A DNA stretch of 64,000 nucleotides from Streptomyces lucensis JCM 4490 (GTDB lineage Bacteria > Actinomycetota > Actinomycetes > Streptomycetales > Streptomycetaceae), in NCBI RefSeq assembly GCF_014650035.1, contig NZ_BMUE01000011.1, forward strand, positions 186,001-250,000, in the 5' to 3' direction. Shown one piece after another: positions 17,485 to 25,346 of this stretch. Made by a program: the position numbers and the translations under genes. Each line of letters opens with the position of its first letter. Position 1 is the first letter of the stretch. Below the pieces are notes generated by a model. That model saw only the letters and a list, made by a program, of their open reading frames with translations, was not told the origin of the DNA and searched no databases.

Positions 17485-17565
17485 ATGCTTCCGATGCTCG
17501 TCCGACGCCGCCACGTGGACTACGTGCGCGTCACGAGCATGGGCTGTCGGCGCTTCTCCGCCTGA
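17485..17565 (+). CDS. 26-residue putative leader peptide (RRxVD type)
   Basis: The peptide has the pattern VRRRHVDYVRVTSMGCRR, matching the RRHVDLxRxxSxxC type that I know as short putative leader peptides in Streptomyces, often ahead of sulfur-related or redox genes. It appears to be leaderless. Downstream a hairpin (17606-17628) separates it from the 2-oxoglutarate oxygenase gene. Together these suggest attenuation that depends on translating the peptide, perhaps reading charged cysteine or arginine tRNA. Small size limits certainty. Confidence 0.6.
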   Translation: MLPMLVRRRHVDYVRVTSMGCRRFSA

Positions 17566-17605
17566 CCCAGCCCCCTTCGCTCTTCTCACCTTCCTTTTCC
17601 GGCAC

Positions 17606-17628
17606 CCGGGGGCCCGCCCCACCCCCGG
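17606..17628 (+). terminator. hairpin between leader peptide and oxygenase (candidate attenuator)
   Basis: CCGGGGG (17606-17612) pairs with CCCCCGG (17622-17628) around a 9-nt loop. It lies 40 bp after the leader stop and 36 bp before the oxygenase start, where an attenuator or ribosome-site mask would act. Confidence 0.4.
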
Positions 17629-17664
17629 CGGCGCCCTGTGCCCCGTAGACCCCGCGGACGCATC

Positions 17665-18696
17665 ATGACCTCGCTCAGCGCGACGACCCCGTCGTACGAC
17701 CAGCTCCCGATCATCGACCTGTCGGCCGCCGACCGCGGTCCCCAGGCCCGGGCCCTGCTCCACGCCCAGCTGCACAGCGCCGCCCACGACGTCGGCTTCT
17801 TCCAGCTCGTCGGCCACGGGGTGACCCGGGCCGAGACCGACGCGCTGCTCACCGCCATGCGTGCCTTCTTCGCCCTCCCCGAGGCCGACCGCCTGGCCCT
17901 CGACAACGTGGGCTCCCCGCACTTCCGCGGCTACACCCGCACCGGGGACGAGCGCACTGGCGGCTCCCGCGACTGGCGCGACCAGCTCGACATCGGCGCC
18001 GAACGCCCCGCCCGCGCCCCCGGCCCCGGCGAGCCCCCGTACTGGTGGCTCCAGGGCCCCAACCAGTGGCCCGCCGCCCTCCCCGAGCTGCGCACGGCGG
18101 CCCTGGCCTGGATCGACCGGCTCAGCGCCGTCGCCCAGCGCCTGCTGCGCGAACTGCTCACCGCCATCGGCGCCCCGGCCGGCTTCTACGACCCGATCTT
18201 CGGCGCCCACGCCCACCCGCACCTCAAGCTCGTCCGCTACCCCGGCAGCGCCGGCGACGGCACCGACCAGGGCGTGGGCGCGCACAAGGACTACGGCTTC
18301 CTGACCCTCCTGCTCCAGGACACGGTCGGCGGCCTCCAGGTCCTGCGCGAGGACGGCCGCTTCCACGACGTGCCGCCGATCGAGGGCGCCTTCGTGGTCA
18401 ACCTGGGCGAACTGCTGGAGGTGGCCACCAACGGCTACCTCCTCGCGACCAACCACCGCGTGGTCAGCCCGCCCGGAGCCACCGAGCGCTTCTCGGTGCC
18501 GTTCTTCTACAACCCCCGCCTGGACGCGAGGATCGAGCCCCTGCCGTTCCCGCACGCGTCCGACGCCCCCGGCGTCACCGACGACCCGACGAACCCGCTG
18601 TACGCGGAGTACGGCTACAACGAACTGAAGGGCAAGCTGAGGGCGCACCCGCTGGTGGCGGAGCGGCACCACACGCGGCTGCTCACGCCGGCGTGA
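17665..18696 (+). CDS. 2-oxoglutarate/Fe(II)-dependent oxygenase (isopenicillin N synthase-like)
   Basis: 343 residues. The N-terminal DIOX_N-like part (LPIIDLSAADRG, VGFFQLVGHGV) precedes the double-stranded beta-helix core. Iron ligands are the His and Asp of GAHKDYGFLTLL and the His of NHRVVSPPG; the 2-oxoglutarate-binding RxS is in ERFSVPFFYNPR. Members oxidise small molecules with oxygen and 2-oxoglutarate, but the substrate is not evident. ATG 17665 begins the conserved N-terminus; GTG 17638 is an in-frame alternative. It lies behind the leader peptide and converges on the citrate synthase gene. Confidence 0.88.
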   Translation: MTSLSATTPSYDQLPIIDLSAADRGPQARALLHAQLHSAAHDVGFFQLVGHGVTRAETDALLTAMRAFFALPEADRLALDNVGSPHFRGYTRTGDERTGGSRDWRDQLDIGAERPARAPGPGEPPYWWLQGPNQWPAALPELRTAALAWIDRLSAVAQRLLRELLTAIGAPAGFYDPIFGAHAHPHLKLVRYPGSAGDGTDQGVGAHKDYGFLTLLLQDTVGGLQVLREDGRFHDVPPIEGAFVVNLGELLEVATNGYLLATNHRVVSPPGATERFSVPFFYNPRLDARIEPLPFPHASDAPGVTDDPTNPLYAEYGYNELKGKLRAHPLVAERHHTRLLTPA

Positions 18697-18757
18697 GCAG
18701 CGGGGGCCGCGGGACCGCACCGGCCGATACGGGGTCCCGCGGCCGCACCGCCCTGCC

Positions 18758-18834
18758 AGGCCGTGTCCGCGAAGTCGCGCCTGCGCCGCGACGCCCGCCC
18801 TGCGGGCGAACGACGCGACTTCGCGGACAGGCCT
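18758..18834. terminator. large inverted repeat between convergent genes
   Basis: The left arm (18758-18779) and right arm (18814-18834) match over 21 bases with one bulge. The inner loop can form a second hairpin (CGCCCG with CGGGCG). It sits between two convergent genes and its right arm touches the citrate synthase stop codon, so it should terminate in both directions. Confidence 0.7.
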
Positions 18835-19933
18835 AGCGGGCGATGTCCGCGTACCCCGAGACGTCCTCCGGCCGACGCGGTCCCGGCCCCACGTACCGCG
18901 CCGAGGGCCGCACGAGGCGCCCCGTGCGCTTCTGCTCGAGGATGTGCGCCGACCACCCGGCCGTCCGCGCGCACGTGAACATCGACGTGAACATGTGGGC
19001 CGGCACCTCCGCGAAGTCCAGCATGATCGCCGCCCAGAACTCCACGTTGGTCGCCAGCACCCGGTCCGGCCGCCGGTTGTGCAGCTCCTCCAGCGCGGCC
19101 TTCTCCAGTGCCTCCGCGATCTCGAAGCGGGGGGCGCCCAGCTCCCGCGCCGTACGCCGCAGCACCCGCGCCCGCGGGTCCTCGGCCCGGTACACCCGGT
19201 GCCCGAACCCCATCAGCCGCTCGCCCCGGTCCAGGGCCTGCTTGACGTAGGCCTCCGCGTCCCCGGTGCGCTCGATCTCCTCGATCATCCCGAGCACCCG
19301 CGAGGGCGCGCCCCCGTGCAGCGGCCCGGACATCGCGCCGACCGCACCCGACAGCGCGGCCGCGACGTCCGCGCCGGTGGAGGCGATGACCCGCGCGGTG
19401 AAAGTCGACGCGTTCATCCCGTGCTCGGCGGCCGACGTCCAGTACGCGTCCACGGCCGCGACGTGCTTCGGGTCCGGCTCACCGCGCCAGCGGATCATGA
19501 ACCGCTCCACGACCGACTGCGCCTTGTCGATCTCCCGCTGCGGCACCATCGGCAGCCCCTGCCCGCGCGCCGACTGGGCGACGTAGGACAGCGCCATGAC
19601 GGCGGCCCGCGCGAGGTCCTCGCGGGCCTGCTCCGCGTCGATGTCGAGCAGCGGTTTCAGGCCCCACACCGGGGCGAGCATCGCCAGCGCCGACTGCACG
19701 TCCACGCGGATGTCGCCGGAGTGCACCGGGATGGGGAACGGCTCGGCGGGCGGGAGGCCGGGGTTGAAGGCGCCGTCGACCAGCAGCCCCCACACGTTCC
19801 CGAAGGACACGTGCCCGACCAGGTCCTCGATGTCGACGCCCCGGTAGCGCAGGGCACCGCCCTCCTTGTCGGGTTCGGCGATCTCCGTCTCGAACGCGAC
19901 GACTCCTTCGAGCCCGGGTACGAAATCGGACAT
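18833..19933 (-). CDS. citrate synthase family protein
   Basis: 366 residues. Condenses oxaloacetate with acetyl-CoA, or propionyl-CoA in the methylcitrate branch. Catalytic region blocks are EHGMNASTFTARV, GPLHGGAPSRVLGM and MGFGHRVYRAEDPRA, and the C-terminal aspartate lies in VEFWAAIMLDFAEVP. At 366 residues it is shorter than the main Streptomyces citrate synthase, so it is probably a second, citrate/methylcitrate-type isozyme. ATG 19933 has GGAGCC nine bases upstream. It is divergent from pdxH. Confidence 0.9.
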   Translation of the reverse strand: MSDFVPGLEGVVAFETEIAEPDKEGGALRYRGVDIEDLVGHVSFGNVWGLLVDGAFNPGLPPAEPFPIPVHSGDIRVDVQSALAMLAPVWGLKPLLDIDAEQAREDLARAAVMALSYVAQSARGQGLPMVPQREIDKAQSVVERFMIRWRGEPDPKHVAAVDAYWTSAAEHGMNASTFTARVIASTGADVAAALSGAVGAMSGPLHGGAPSRVLGMIEEIERTGDAEAYVKQALDRGERLMGFGHRVYRAEDPRARVLRRTARELGAPRFEIAEALEKAALEELHNRRPDRVLATNVEFWAAIMLDFAEVPAHMFTSMFTCARTAGWSAHILEQKRTGRLVRPSARYVGPGPRRPEDVSGYADIAR

Positions 19934-20099
19934 CAGGCGGCTCCTCGTGATGTGTCGGCTGCGGTCACCCCGGTGATGCCCCGGTGAACCGGTGGTCACC
20001 CGTACCGCCAGGGAACCAGCACCATAGCCCCCGGTGCCACACTTGGGGAGACCACACGACACTGAGTGCCAAGCGCGTTCGATACGGCAGGATGGCCGC

Positions 20100-20786
20100 G
20101 TGACCGACCGCGAACCCACCCTCGACCCGCTGCTGGACCCCGCCGCCATGCGCAAGCAGTACCGGGCCGCCGGCCTCGACGAGAGGGACCTCCCCGCGCA
20201 CCCGATGGACCAGTTCGCCGGCTGGTTCGAGGACGCCGCGCGGGCGGCCCTGCACGGCACGCTCTACGAACCCAACGCGATGGTCGTCTCCACGGCGGAC
20301 GCCGCCGGCCGCCCCAGCTCGCGCACGGTCCTTATGAAGCAGTTCGACACCGACGGCTTCGTCTTCTACACCAACTACGACTCCCGCAAGGCCCGCGACC
20401 TCGGGGAGAACCCCTACGTCTCCCTGCTCTTCCCCTGGCACCCGATCGCCCGCCAGATCATCGTCACCGGCGTCGCCCGCCGCACAGGCCGCGACGAGAC
20501 CGCCGCCTACTTCCGCACCCGCCCGCACGGCTCCCAGCTGGGTGCCTGGGCCAGCGCCCAGTCCACGGTGATCGCCTCCCGCACCGAACTGGACGCCGCC
20601 TACGCCGACCTCGAGGCCCGCTACCCCGAGGACGAACGGGTCCCGGTCCCGCCGCACTGGGGCGGCTTCCGCGTCGCCCCCCAGACGATCGAGTTCTGGC
20701 AGGGCCGCGAGAACCGCCTCCACGACCGCCTGCGCTACGTCTGCCGGCCGGACGGCAGCTGGAAGGTCGAACGGCTCTGCCCGTGA
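20100..20786 (+). CDS. pdxH: pyridoxine/pyridoxamine 5'-phosphate oxidase
   Basis: 228 residues. FMN enzyme that oxidises pyridoxine or pyridoxamine phosphate to pyridoxal phosphate. Characteristic blocks are MRKQYRAAGLDERDLPAHP, SSRTVLMKQFDTDGFVFYTNY, FPWHPIARQIIVTG and the C-terminal EFWQGRENRLHDR, all of which favour true PdxH over general flavin-reductase relatives. GTG 20100 is preceded by AGGA at nine bases. A PNPOx-like paralogue is at 46473-47141. Confidence 0.93.
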   Translation: MTDREPTLDPLLDPAAMRKQYRAAGLDERDLPAHPMDQFAGWFEDAARAALHGTLYEPNAMVVSTADAAGRPSSRTVLMKQFDTDGFVFYTNYDSRKARDLGENPYVSLLFPWHPIARQIIVTGVARRTGRDETAAYFRTRPHGSQLGAWASAQSTVIASRTELDAAYADLEARYPEDERVPVPPHWGGFRVAPQTIEFWQGRENRLHDRLRYVCRPDGSWKVERLCP

Positions 20787-20795
20787 GGCGGCGGG

Positions 20796-21668
20796 TCAGC
20801 CGCCGAGGACGGACGCCCGCGCCAGCGCGGTCGTGACCGCCCCCGGGATGTCGGTCACCGGGAACTGCGCGTGCCGCACGACGCGTTCCCGGTCCACCAC
20901 CAGGACCGCCCGCTTCAGCCGCAGTGACTGACCCGCCCGGAACGTCGGCAGCCGCAGCGCCGCCGACAGCGCGAGGTCCATGTCCGACAGCAGCGGGAAC
21001 GGAATCCGCTCCTCCGCCGCGAACACCCGCTGTTCGTCCGGCCGCTGGGTGCTCACCCCGCGCACCGCGACCCCGGCGGCCCGGAACGCGTCGTGGGCGT
21101 CCCGGAACAGCCGGTTCTCCAGCGTGCAGCCGACCGTGCCGGGGATGTCCGACCAGCCTTCTGGCAGCGGGCTCGGCCGGCCCGTCGCCGGATAGCAGAA
21201 CAGCACCGTCGGACCGCCGCCCACCGGATCCAGCTCCCCGCCGGTGTGCGCGGGCAGGGTCAGCGCCGGTACCGCGGTACCGGGCAGGCCCGCCACCCGG
21301 TGCGCCTCGGCGGTGTCCGCCCCTGCCGACGCGGACAGCGAGCCGTCGCCGAGCAGCCAGCGGTCGGCCCAGTCCTGCATCGACACCAGCACCGGCAGCA
21401 GGGCCCGGCCGGACGGGCTGAGCCGGTACTCGTACCGGACCGGTCCCTCCTGGTACGGCACCTTCTCCAGGACCCCGCTGTCCACCAGGTGTCCCAGCCG
21501 CTCCGCGAGCACCTTGCGGGAGATGCCCAGCTCCGCCTGGAGCGCGTCGAAGCGGTGGTGGCCGCGTGCCGTCTCCCGCACCAGCAGCAGGCTCCACCAG
21601 TCGCCGATCACCGCCGCGGCCTGCGCGATCGCGCACGCCGCGTCCCGCTCGGGTACCTCTCGCGCCAC
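20796..21668 (-). CDS. HxlR-type regulator fused to a peroxiredoxin-like domain
   Basis: 290 residues. Residues 8-105 form an HxlR winged helix (CAIAQAAAVIGDWW, LGISRKVLAERLGHLVDSG). Residues about 130-290 resemble AhpC/BCP peroxiredoxins, with candidate peroxidatic C181 in GTVGCTLENRLFRD and another cysteine at C158. Cys12 matches the N-terminal cysteine that senses electrophiles or disulfide stress in some HxlR proteins. The fusion suggests a regulator that detects peroxides directly. GTG 21668 is chosen because GGAGG lies six bases upstream; GTG 21686 is the longer alternative. It is divergent from an ABC exporter and probably controls it through the repeats at 21737-21788. Confidence 0.85.
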   Translation of the reverse strand: MAREVPERDAACAIAQAAAVIGDWWSLLLVRETARGHHRFDALQAELGISRKVLAERLGHLVDSGVLEKVPYQEGPVRYEYRLSPSGRALLPVLVSMQDWADRWLLGDGSLSASAGADTAEAHRVAGLPGTAVPALTLPAHTGGELDPVGGGPTVLFCYPATGRPSPLPEGWSDIPGTVGCTLENRLFRDAHDAFRAAGVAVRGVSTQRPDEQRVFAAEERIPFPLLSDMDLALSAALRLPTFRAGQSLRLKRAVLVVDRERVVRHAQFPVTDIPGAVTTALARASVLGG

Positions 21669-21736
21669 GGCCGTCCTCCGTCCCACCCCGCACCGTCGCG
21701 AGGCACCATCCTGCCCACACCATCTTGCGCCACCAG

Positions 21737-21788
21737 GTCAGTTCCCGATAGAAACCTAAGCGAAATGAGTCAGTTCCCAAAGGGAACT
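21737..21788. promoter_or_regulatory. paired operator sites between regulator and ABC exporter
   Basis: GTCAGTTCCC occurs at 21737-21746 and again at 21769-21778, 32 bp apart, about three helical turns. The second copy is half of the palindrome AGTTCCCAAAGGGAACT (21772-21788). The region lies between the divergent HxlR-type gene and the exporter genes and is AT-rich for this genome. Confidence 0.65.
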
Positions 21789-21843
21789 CACTTGCCGGTC
21801 CCGTTCCGCCGAGGACCGTTCAGCCAACCGGGGGAGGAAACAC

Positions 21844-22653
21844 GTGGCGACAGCCACCGCCTGGCGCACCGGCCGGGCCACCGCCTGGCGCACCTGGCAG
21901 ACGACCAGACGCGCCTACCCATGGACCTACGCCGTCGGCACCGTCCTGCCCGCCGCGCTCACCATCGCGCTCGGACACCTCGCCTTCCACGCCATCGGCG
22001 CCGGCGAGACCGGCTCCGGCTTCCACGAAGGCCCCTACCTCGCCTACCTCGCGGTCGGCGCCACCGCCTACCAGTTCACCGTCCGGCTCATCCTCTGGTC
22101 GGCCAAGGCCCTCATCACCGAACAACGCCAGGGCACCCTGGGCGCCCTGCTCATCGCCCCCGCCGGCCGCCTGCCCTACCTGCTCGGCTTCACCGCCTTC
22201 GCCGTACTCAGCAGCGTCGCCGAGTTCCTCACCCTCGCGGTCGTCGTCGCCGCCCTCGGCATCACCATCCCCGTGGCCTCACCCCTCGGCGCGCTCGCCG
22301 GCGCCCTCGCGCTGATCACCGCCACCTTCGCGATGTCCGTCGGCCTCGGCGGCCTGATGATCGCCGCCGGTGAGGCACACATCTCCCAGAACACCCTCTT
22401 CTGCGTCCTCGGCCTGCTGTGCGGCTACACCTTCCCGCGCGCCTACCTGCCCGCCCCCGCGCAGTGGCTCGCCGACGCCCTCCCCACCACCGCCGCCATG
22501 GACGTCCTGCACGGCTCCCTCACCGGCGGCCGCACCCTCACCGACCTCGCCCCCCGCCTGGCCCTCAGCCTCCTGCTGAGCCTCGGCTACCTCCTCGCCG
22601 GCCTGCGCGGCCTCCCGCGCGCCGAAGCCCGCGCCGTGGAAAGGACCTACTGA
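21844..22653 (+). CDS. ABC-2 type permease
   Basis: 269 residues with six predicted membrane segments and the ABC-2 permease layout (LITEQRQGTLGALLIAPAGR is the conserved cytoplasmic loop). First of three genes encoding an exporter with two different permeases and one ATPase, as in DrrAB-like or antibiotic/lipid exporters. GTG 21844 has GGGGGAGGAAA upstream. Expression is probably controlled by the divergent HxlR-peroxiredoxin regulator. Confidence 0.85.
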   Translation: MATATAWRTGRATAWRTWQTTRRAYPWTYAVGTVLPAALTIALGHLAFHAIGAGETGSGFHEGPYLAYLAVGATAYQFTVRLILWSAKALITEQRQGTLGALLIAPAGRLPYLLGFTAFAVLSSVAEFLTLAVVVAALGITIPVASPLGALAGALALITATFAMSVGLGGLMIAAGEAHISQNTLFCVLGLLCGYTFPRAYLPAPAQWLADALPTTAAMDVLHGSLTGGRTLTDLAPRLALSLLLSLGYLLAGLRGLPRAEARAVERTY

Positions 22654-22655
22654 CC

Positions 22656-23642
22656 ATGACCACCGGCATCCAGGTGCGCGACCTGCGCAAGGACTTCCCC
22701 GTCCGCGACCGCGGCCTCTTCGGACCCCGCACCGCCAAGACCGCCGTCGACGGCCTCGACCTCGACATCCCCGCCGGCCGCATCACCGGCCTGCTCGGCC
22801 TTAACGGCGCCGGCAAGACCACCACCATCAAGATCCTCGCCACCCTGCTCAGGCCCACCTCCGGCACCGTCCGCGTCGACGGCCTCGACACCGTCGCCGA
22901 CGCCCGCGCCGTACGCCGCCGCATCAACCTCATCGCCGGCGGCGAACGCATGGTCTACACCCGCATGACCGGCCGCGAGAACCTCTGGTACTTCGCCCAG
23001 CTCTACGACGTTCCCAAACGGCAGGTGAGGACCCGCATCGACGACCTCCTCGCCCTCGTCGGCCTCACCAACGCCGCGGACACCCCGGTGGAGCGCTACT
23101 CCCGCGGCATGACCCAGCGCCTGGCCATCGCCCGCGGCCTCGTCAACGACCCCGCCTACCTGCTCCTCGACGAACCCACCCTCGGCCTCGACGCCCCCAT
23201 CGCCCGCGACCTGCGCCGAGTGGTGGCCCGACTGGCCGCGGAGGGCACCGGGGTGCTGCTGACCTCCCACTACCTGGCCGAGGTCGAGGAACTCTGCTCA
23301 CACGTCCACGTCATCGCCGACGGCCGCCACCTCGCCGCGGGCAGCCCCGCCCAGCTGAAGACCGCCACCGGCAGCCACGCCACCGTCCGCGTCACCGTCC
23401 CCAACCCCTCACCGGCGATCGCCGAGGTGGCCGCCCGCTTCGGCGCCACCCGCACCCCCGCCGACGACGGCGCCGAGGTCCTCACCCTGCGCCACCCCGA
23501 CGACATCGCCGGCCCCCTGGCCGCGGCCGTCGTCCAGGCCGGCGGCTCCATCACCGCGCTCGACATCACCGAGGCAAGCCTCGAGGACGCCATCCTGACC
23601 CTGACGGACCGCACCGCCCGGACGGAGGCGGTACCGGCATGA
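22656..23642 (+). CDS. ABC transporter ATP-binding protein
   Basis: 328 residues. Walker A LNGAGKTTTIK, signature YSRGMTQRLAIARG (SRGMTQ in place of LSGGQ, usual for DrrA-type exporters), Walker B YLLLDEPTLGLD and the switch histidine in LLTSHYLAEVEEL. An accessory C-terminal domain of about 90 residues follows, as in DrrA/NatA ATPases. Powers the two flanking permeases. ATG 22656 starts two bases after the first permease stop, and the end overlaps the second permease by ATGA. Confidence 0.92.
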   Translation: MTTGIQVRDLRKDFPVRDRGLFGPRTAKTAVDGLDLDIPAGRITGLLGLNGAGKTTTIKILATLLRPTSGTVRVDGLDTVADARAVRRRINLIAGGERMVYTRMTGRENLWYFAQLYDVPKRQVRTRIDDLLALVGLTNAADTPVERYSRGMTQRLAIARGLVNDPAYLLLDEPTLGLDAPIARDLRRVVARLAAEGTGVLLTSHYLAEVEELCSHVHVIADGRHLAAGSPAQLKTATGSHATVRVTVPNPSPAIAEVAARFGATRTPADDGAEVLTLRHPDDIAGPLAAAVVQAGGSITALDITEASLEDAILTLTDRTARTEAVPA

Positions 23643-24469
23643 GCGGCCTGCGCCCCGCCCTGCGGATCTTCGCCGCCGAGGCCCTCAAACAACACCGCCG
23701 CCTCTTCGGGCAGCCCCTCGTCGTCTTCTCCATGCTGGTCTGGCCGGTCCTGCAACTGGCGACGACCTACTACACCCTCCGCCCGGTGGCCACGGCCTCC
23801 CCGGCCGCCGCCCACTGGCCCCTGTCGGCGGACCCGCACCGCCTGCTGGCCTTCCTCGCCACCGGCACCCTGGCCTACGCCTTCTTCTTCTCCCTGGTCC
23901 AGTCGGCCTGGCACCTGTCCTTCGAGCGCACCACCGGCACCCTCGAACTGCTCTTCCTCTCCCCGGCCGGCCGCCTCACCCTGATGCTCGCCAACGGCGC
24001 CGGCGCCCTCGTCCAGAACGCCTGGCTCCTGACCTGCTTCACCGCGGCGGCCCTGCTCGGCTTCGGCACCCTGTCCGTGGCGGCGTGGTGGATGTACGGC
24101 GTCGTGATCCTCGCGCTTCTCGTCCCCGCGGTGGCCTGGGGCGCCTTCCTCAACAGCCTCCTGGTCTTCTCCCGCGACTCGGCGTTCCTCTACACGATCC
24201 TCGACGAACCCCTCTGGTTCGTCAGCGGCGTCCGCCTCCCCAACTTCGCCCTCCCGGCGGCCGTCCGGGTCATCGGCACGGCCTTCCCCCTGACCGCGAG
24301 CCTGACGGCGATCCGCGGAGCCCTCCTGAACGCCGAGCCCCTGTCGGCCCTGGCCCCTACCCTGACCTGGCTGACAGCCCTGAGCGCGCTGCTCCTGGCG
24401 GCGGCGGCGCTGCTCCTGCGCGTGGGAGAGGCCCGCTCGCAGCGGACCGGAAGGCTGACGCTGATCTGA
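23639..24469 (+). CDS. ABC-2 type permease
   Basis: 276 residues with about six hydrophobic segments; FERTTGTLELLFLSPAGRL is the conserved loop. It overlaps the ATPase gene by four bases, so the subunits are probably made in step. It is divergent in sequence from the first permease, suggesting a heterodimeric membrane channel. The cargo is unknown. A strong hairpin follows at 24506-24575. Confidence 0.85.
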   Translation: MSGLRPALRIFAAEALKQHRRLFGQPLVVFSMLVWPVLQLATTYYTLRPVATASPAAAHWPLSADPHRLLAFLATGTLAYAFFFSLVQSAWHLSFERTTGTLELLFLSPAGRLTLMLANGAGALVQNAWLLTCFTAAALLGFGTLSVAAWWMYGVVILALLVPAVAWGAFLNSLLVFSRDSAFLYTILDEPLWFVSGVRLPNFALPAAVRVIGTAFPLTASLTAIRGALLNAEPLSALAPTLTWLTALSALLLAAAALLLRVGEARSQRTGRLTLI

Positions 24470-24781
24470 GGGCGGCCGCCGTGAGAGGGGCCGCACAACG
24501 CAGACGACCCGCGAGCTCGGGTCCCCCGCCTGACGGCGGAGAAGCCGGCCGGACGTACCGGCGAGCTCGCGGGTCGGGTGACTGCTTGGGATTGGGCCGG
24601 CTGCACGCATCTTCCGCGCGCGGGTCCGGCACCGCACTTGATGTGGTGGCGGACTGCTAGCCCGCAGCCACCTCACGCGTCCGGTTCTCATACATCTGCC
24701 GAACCACCTCCCTTCTCGTGTAATCCACACCCTAGGAAATCGGGAGGAGGGGCTCAACCGTATTTAGGTACGTTCCCGTGT
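24470..24781. other. gene-free stretch with terminator
   Basis: Contains the inverted repeat annotated at 24506-24575. The rest, up to the GNAT start, has lower GC content near 24690-24780 and probably holds the promoter for that gene, but no convincing -35/-10 pair. No RNA gene was recognised. Confidence 0.6.
24506..24575 (+). terminator. inverted-repeat terminator after the ABC operon
   Basis: GACCCGCGAGCTCG (24506-24519) is repeated perfectly in inverted form at 24562-24575. The 42-base interval can itself fold. It lies 37 bp after the last permease stop. Confidence 0.65.
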
Positions 24782-25234
24782 ATGACCGAACTCCGGCTCG
24801 CCACCGTCGACGGCGAAGAGATGCTCGAGCAGTGGCGGTACATGCACAACGTGGTGGTGCCGCCTGCCGCGATGTCCCCGGAGGACGCCCGGGAGCGGCT
24901 CGGGCGGTACCGGCTCGTGAACGCCTATTCCGGGGACGCGCTCGTCGGGTGCTCCACAGTGCGGCCGCCGGAGGCCGGGGTGGCCACGGTCATCGCGCGG
25001 GTGCTGCCCGGGTTCCGGGGGCGGGGGTTCGGCGCGGCGCTCTACGCGGACGGGCTGGCGCACGCGCGCGGGGCGGGTGCCGAGGTGATCGAGACTTGTG
25101 TGCTGGCGGTGAACGAGGACGGGTTGCGGTTCGCCGGGCGGCACGGGTTCGTGGCGGCCGACCGGTATGTGCTGGACGGAGAGACCGACGAGTGGGTGGA
25201 CCTGCGGCTTCCGCCGGGCGGCGCAGCGTATTGA
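24782..25234 (+). CDS. GNAT-family N-acetyltransferase
   Basis: 150 residues. The acetyl-CoA site is ARVLPGFRGRGFGAALY (RGRGFG is the Q/RxxGxG/A loop). Members move an acetyl group onto an amine of a small molecule or protein; this one gives no clue to its acceptor. ATG 24782 is used because the conserved region begins with it; no convincing Shine-Dalgarno is seen, so it may be leaderless. It is monocistronic. Confidence 0.85.
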   Translation: MTELRLATVDGEEMLEQWRYMHNVVVPPAAMSPEDARERLGRYRLVNAYSGDALVGCSTVRPPEAGVATVIARVLPGFRGRGFGAALYADGLAHARGAGAEVIETCVLAVNEDGLRFAGRHGFVAADRYVLDGETDEWVDLRLPPGGAAY

Positions 25235-25346
25235 TTCCTGCAATCTTGCGGAACACGGTGTGTGCTGTGTCACGCTCCAGTTGAATGAAGGCCAGTGAGC
25301 GGATCGAGCGCCTGCGTGCGCGGACACAGCCTCCAGGGGGTCCAGG

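Noticed and set aside
24590..24780. Possible structured RNA or riboswitch before the GNAT gene
   Set aside because: Only short imperfect stems; no known riboswitch or tRNA pattern recognised.
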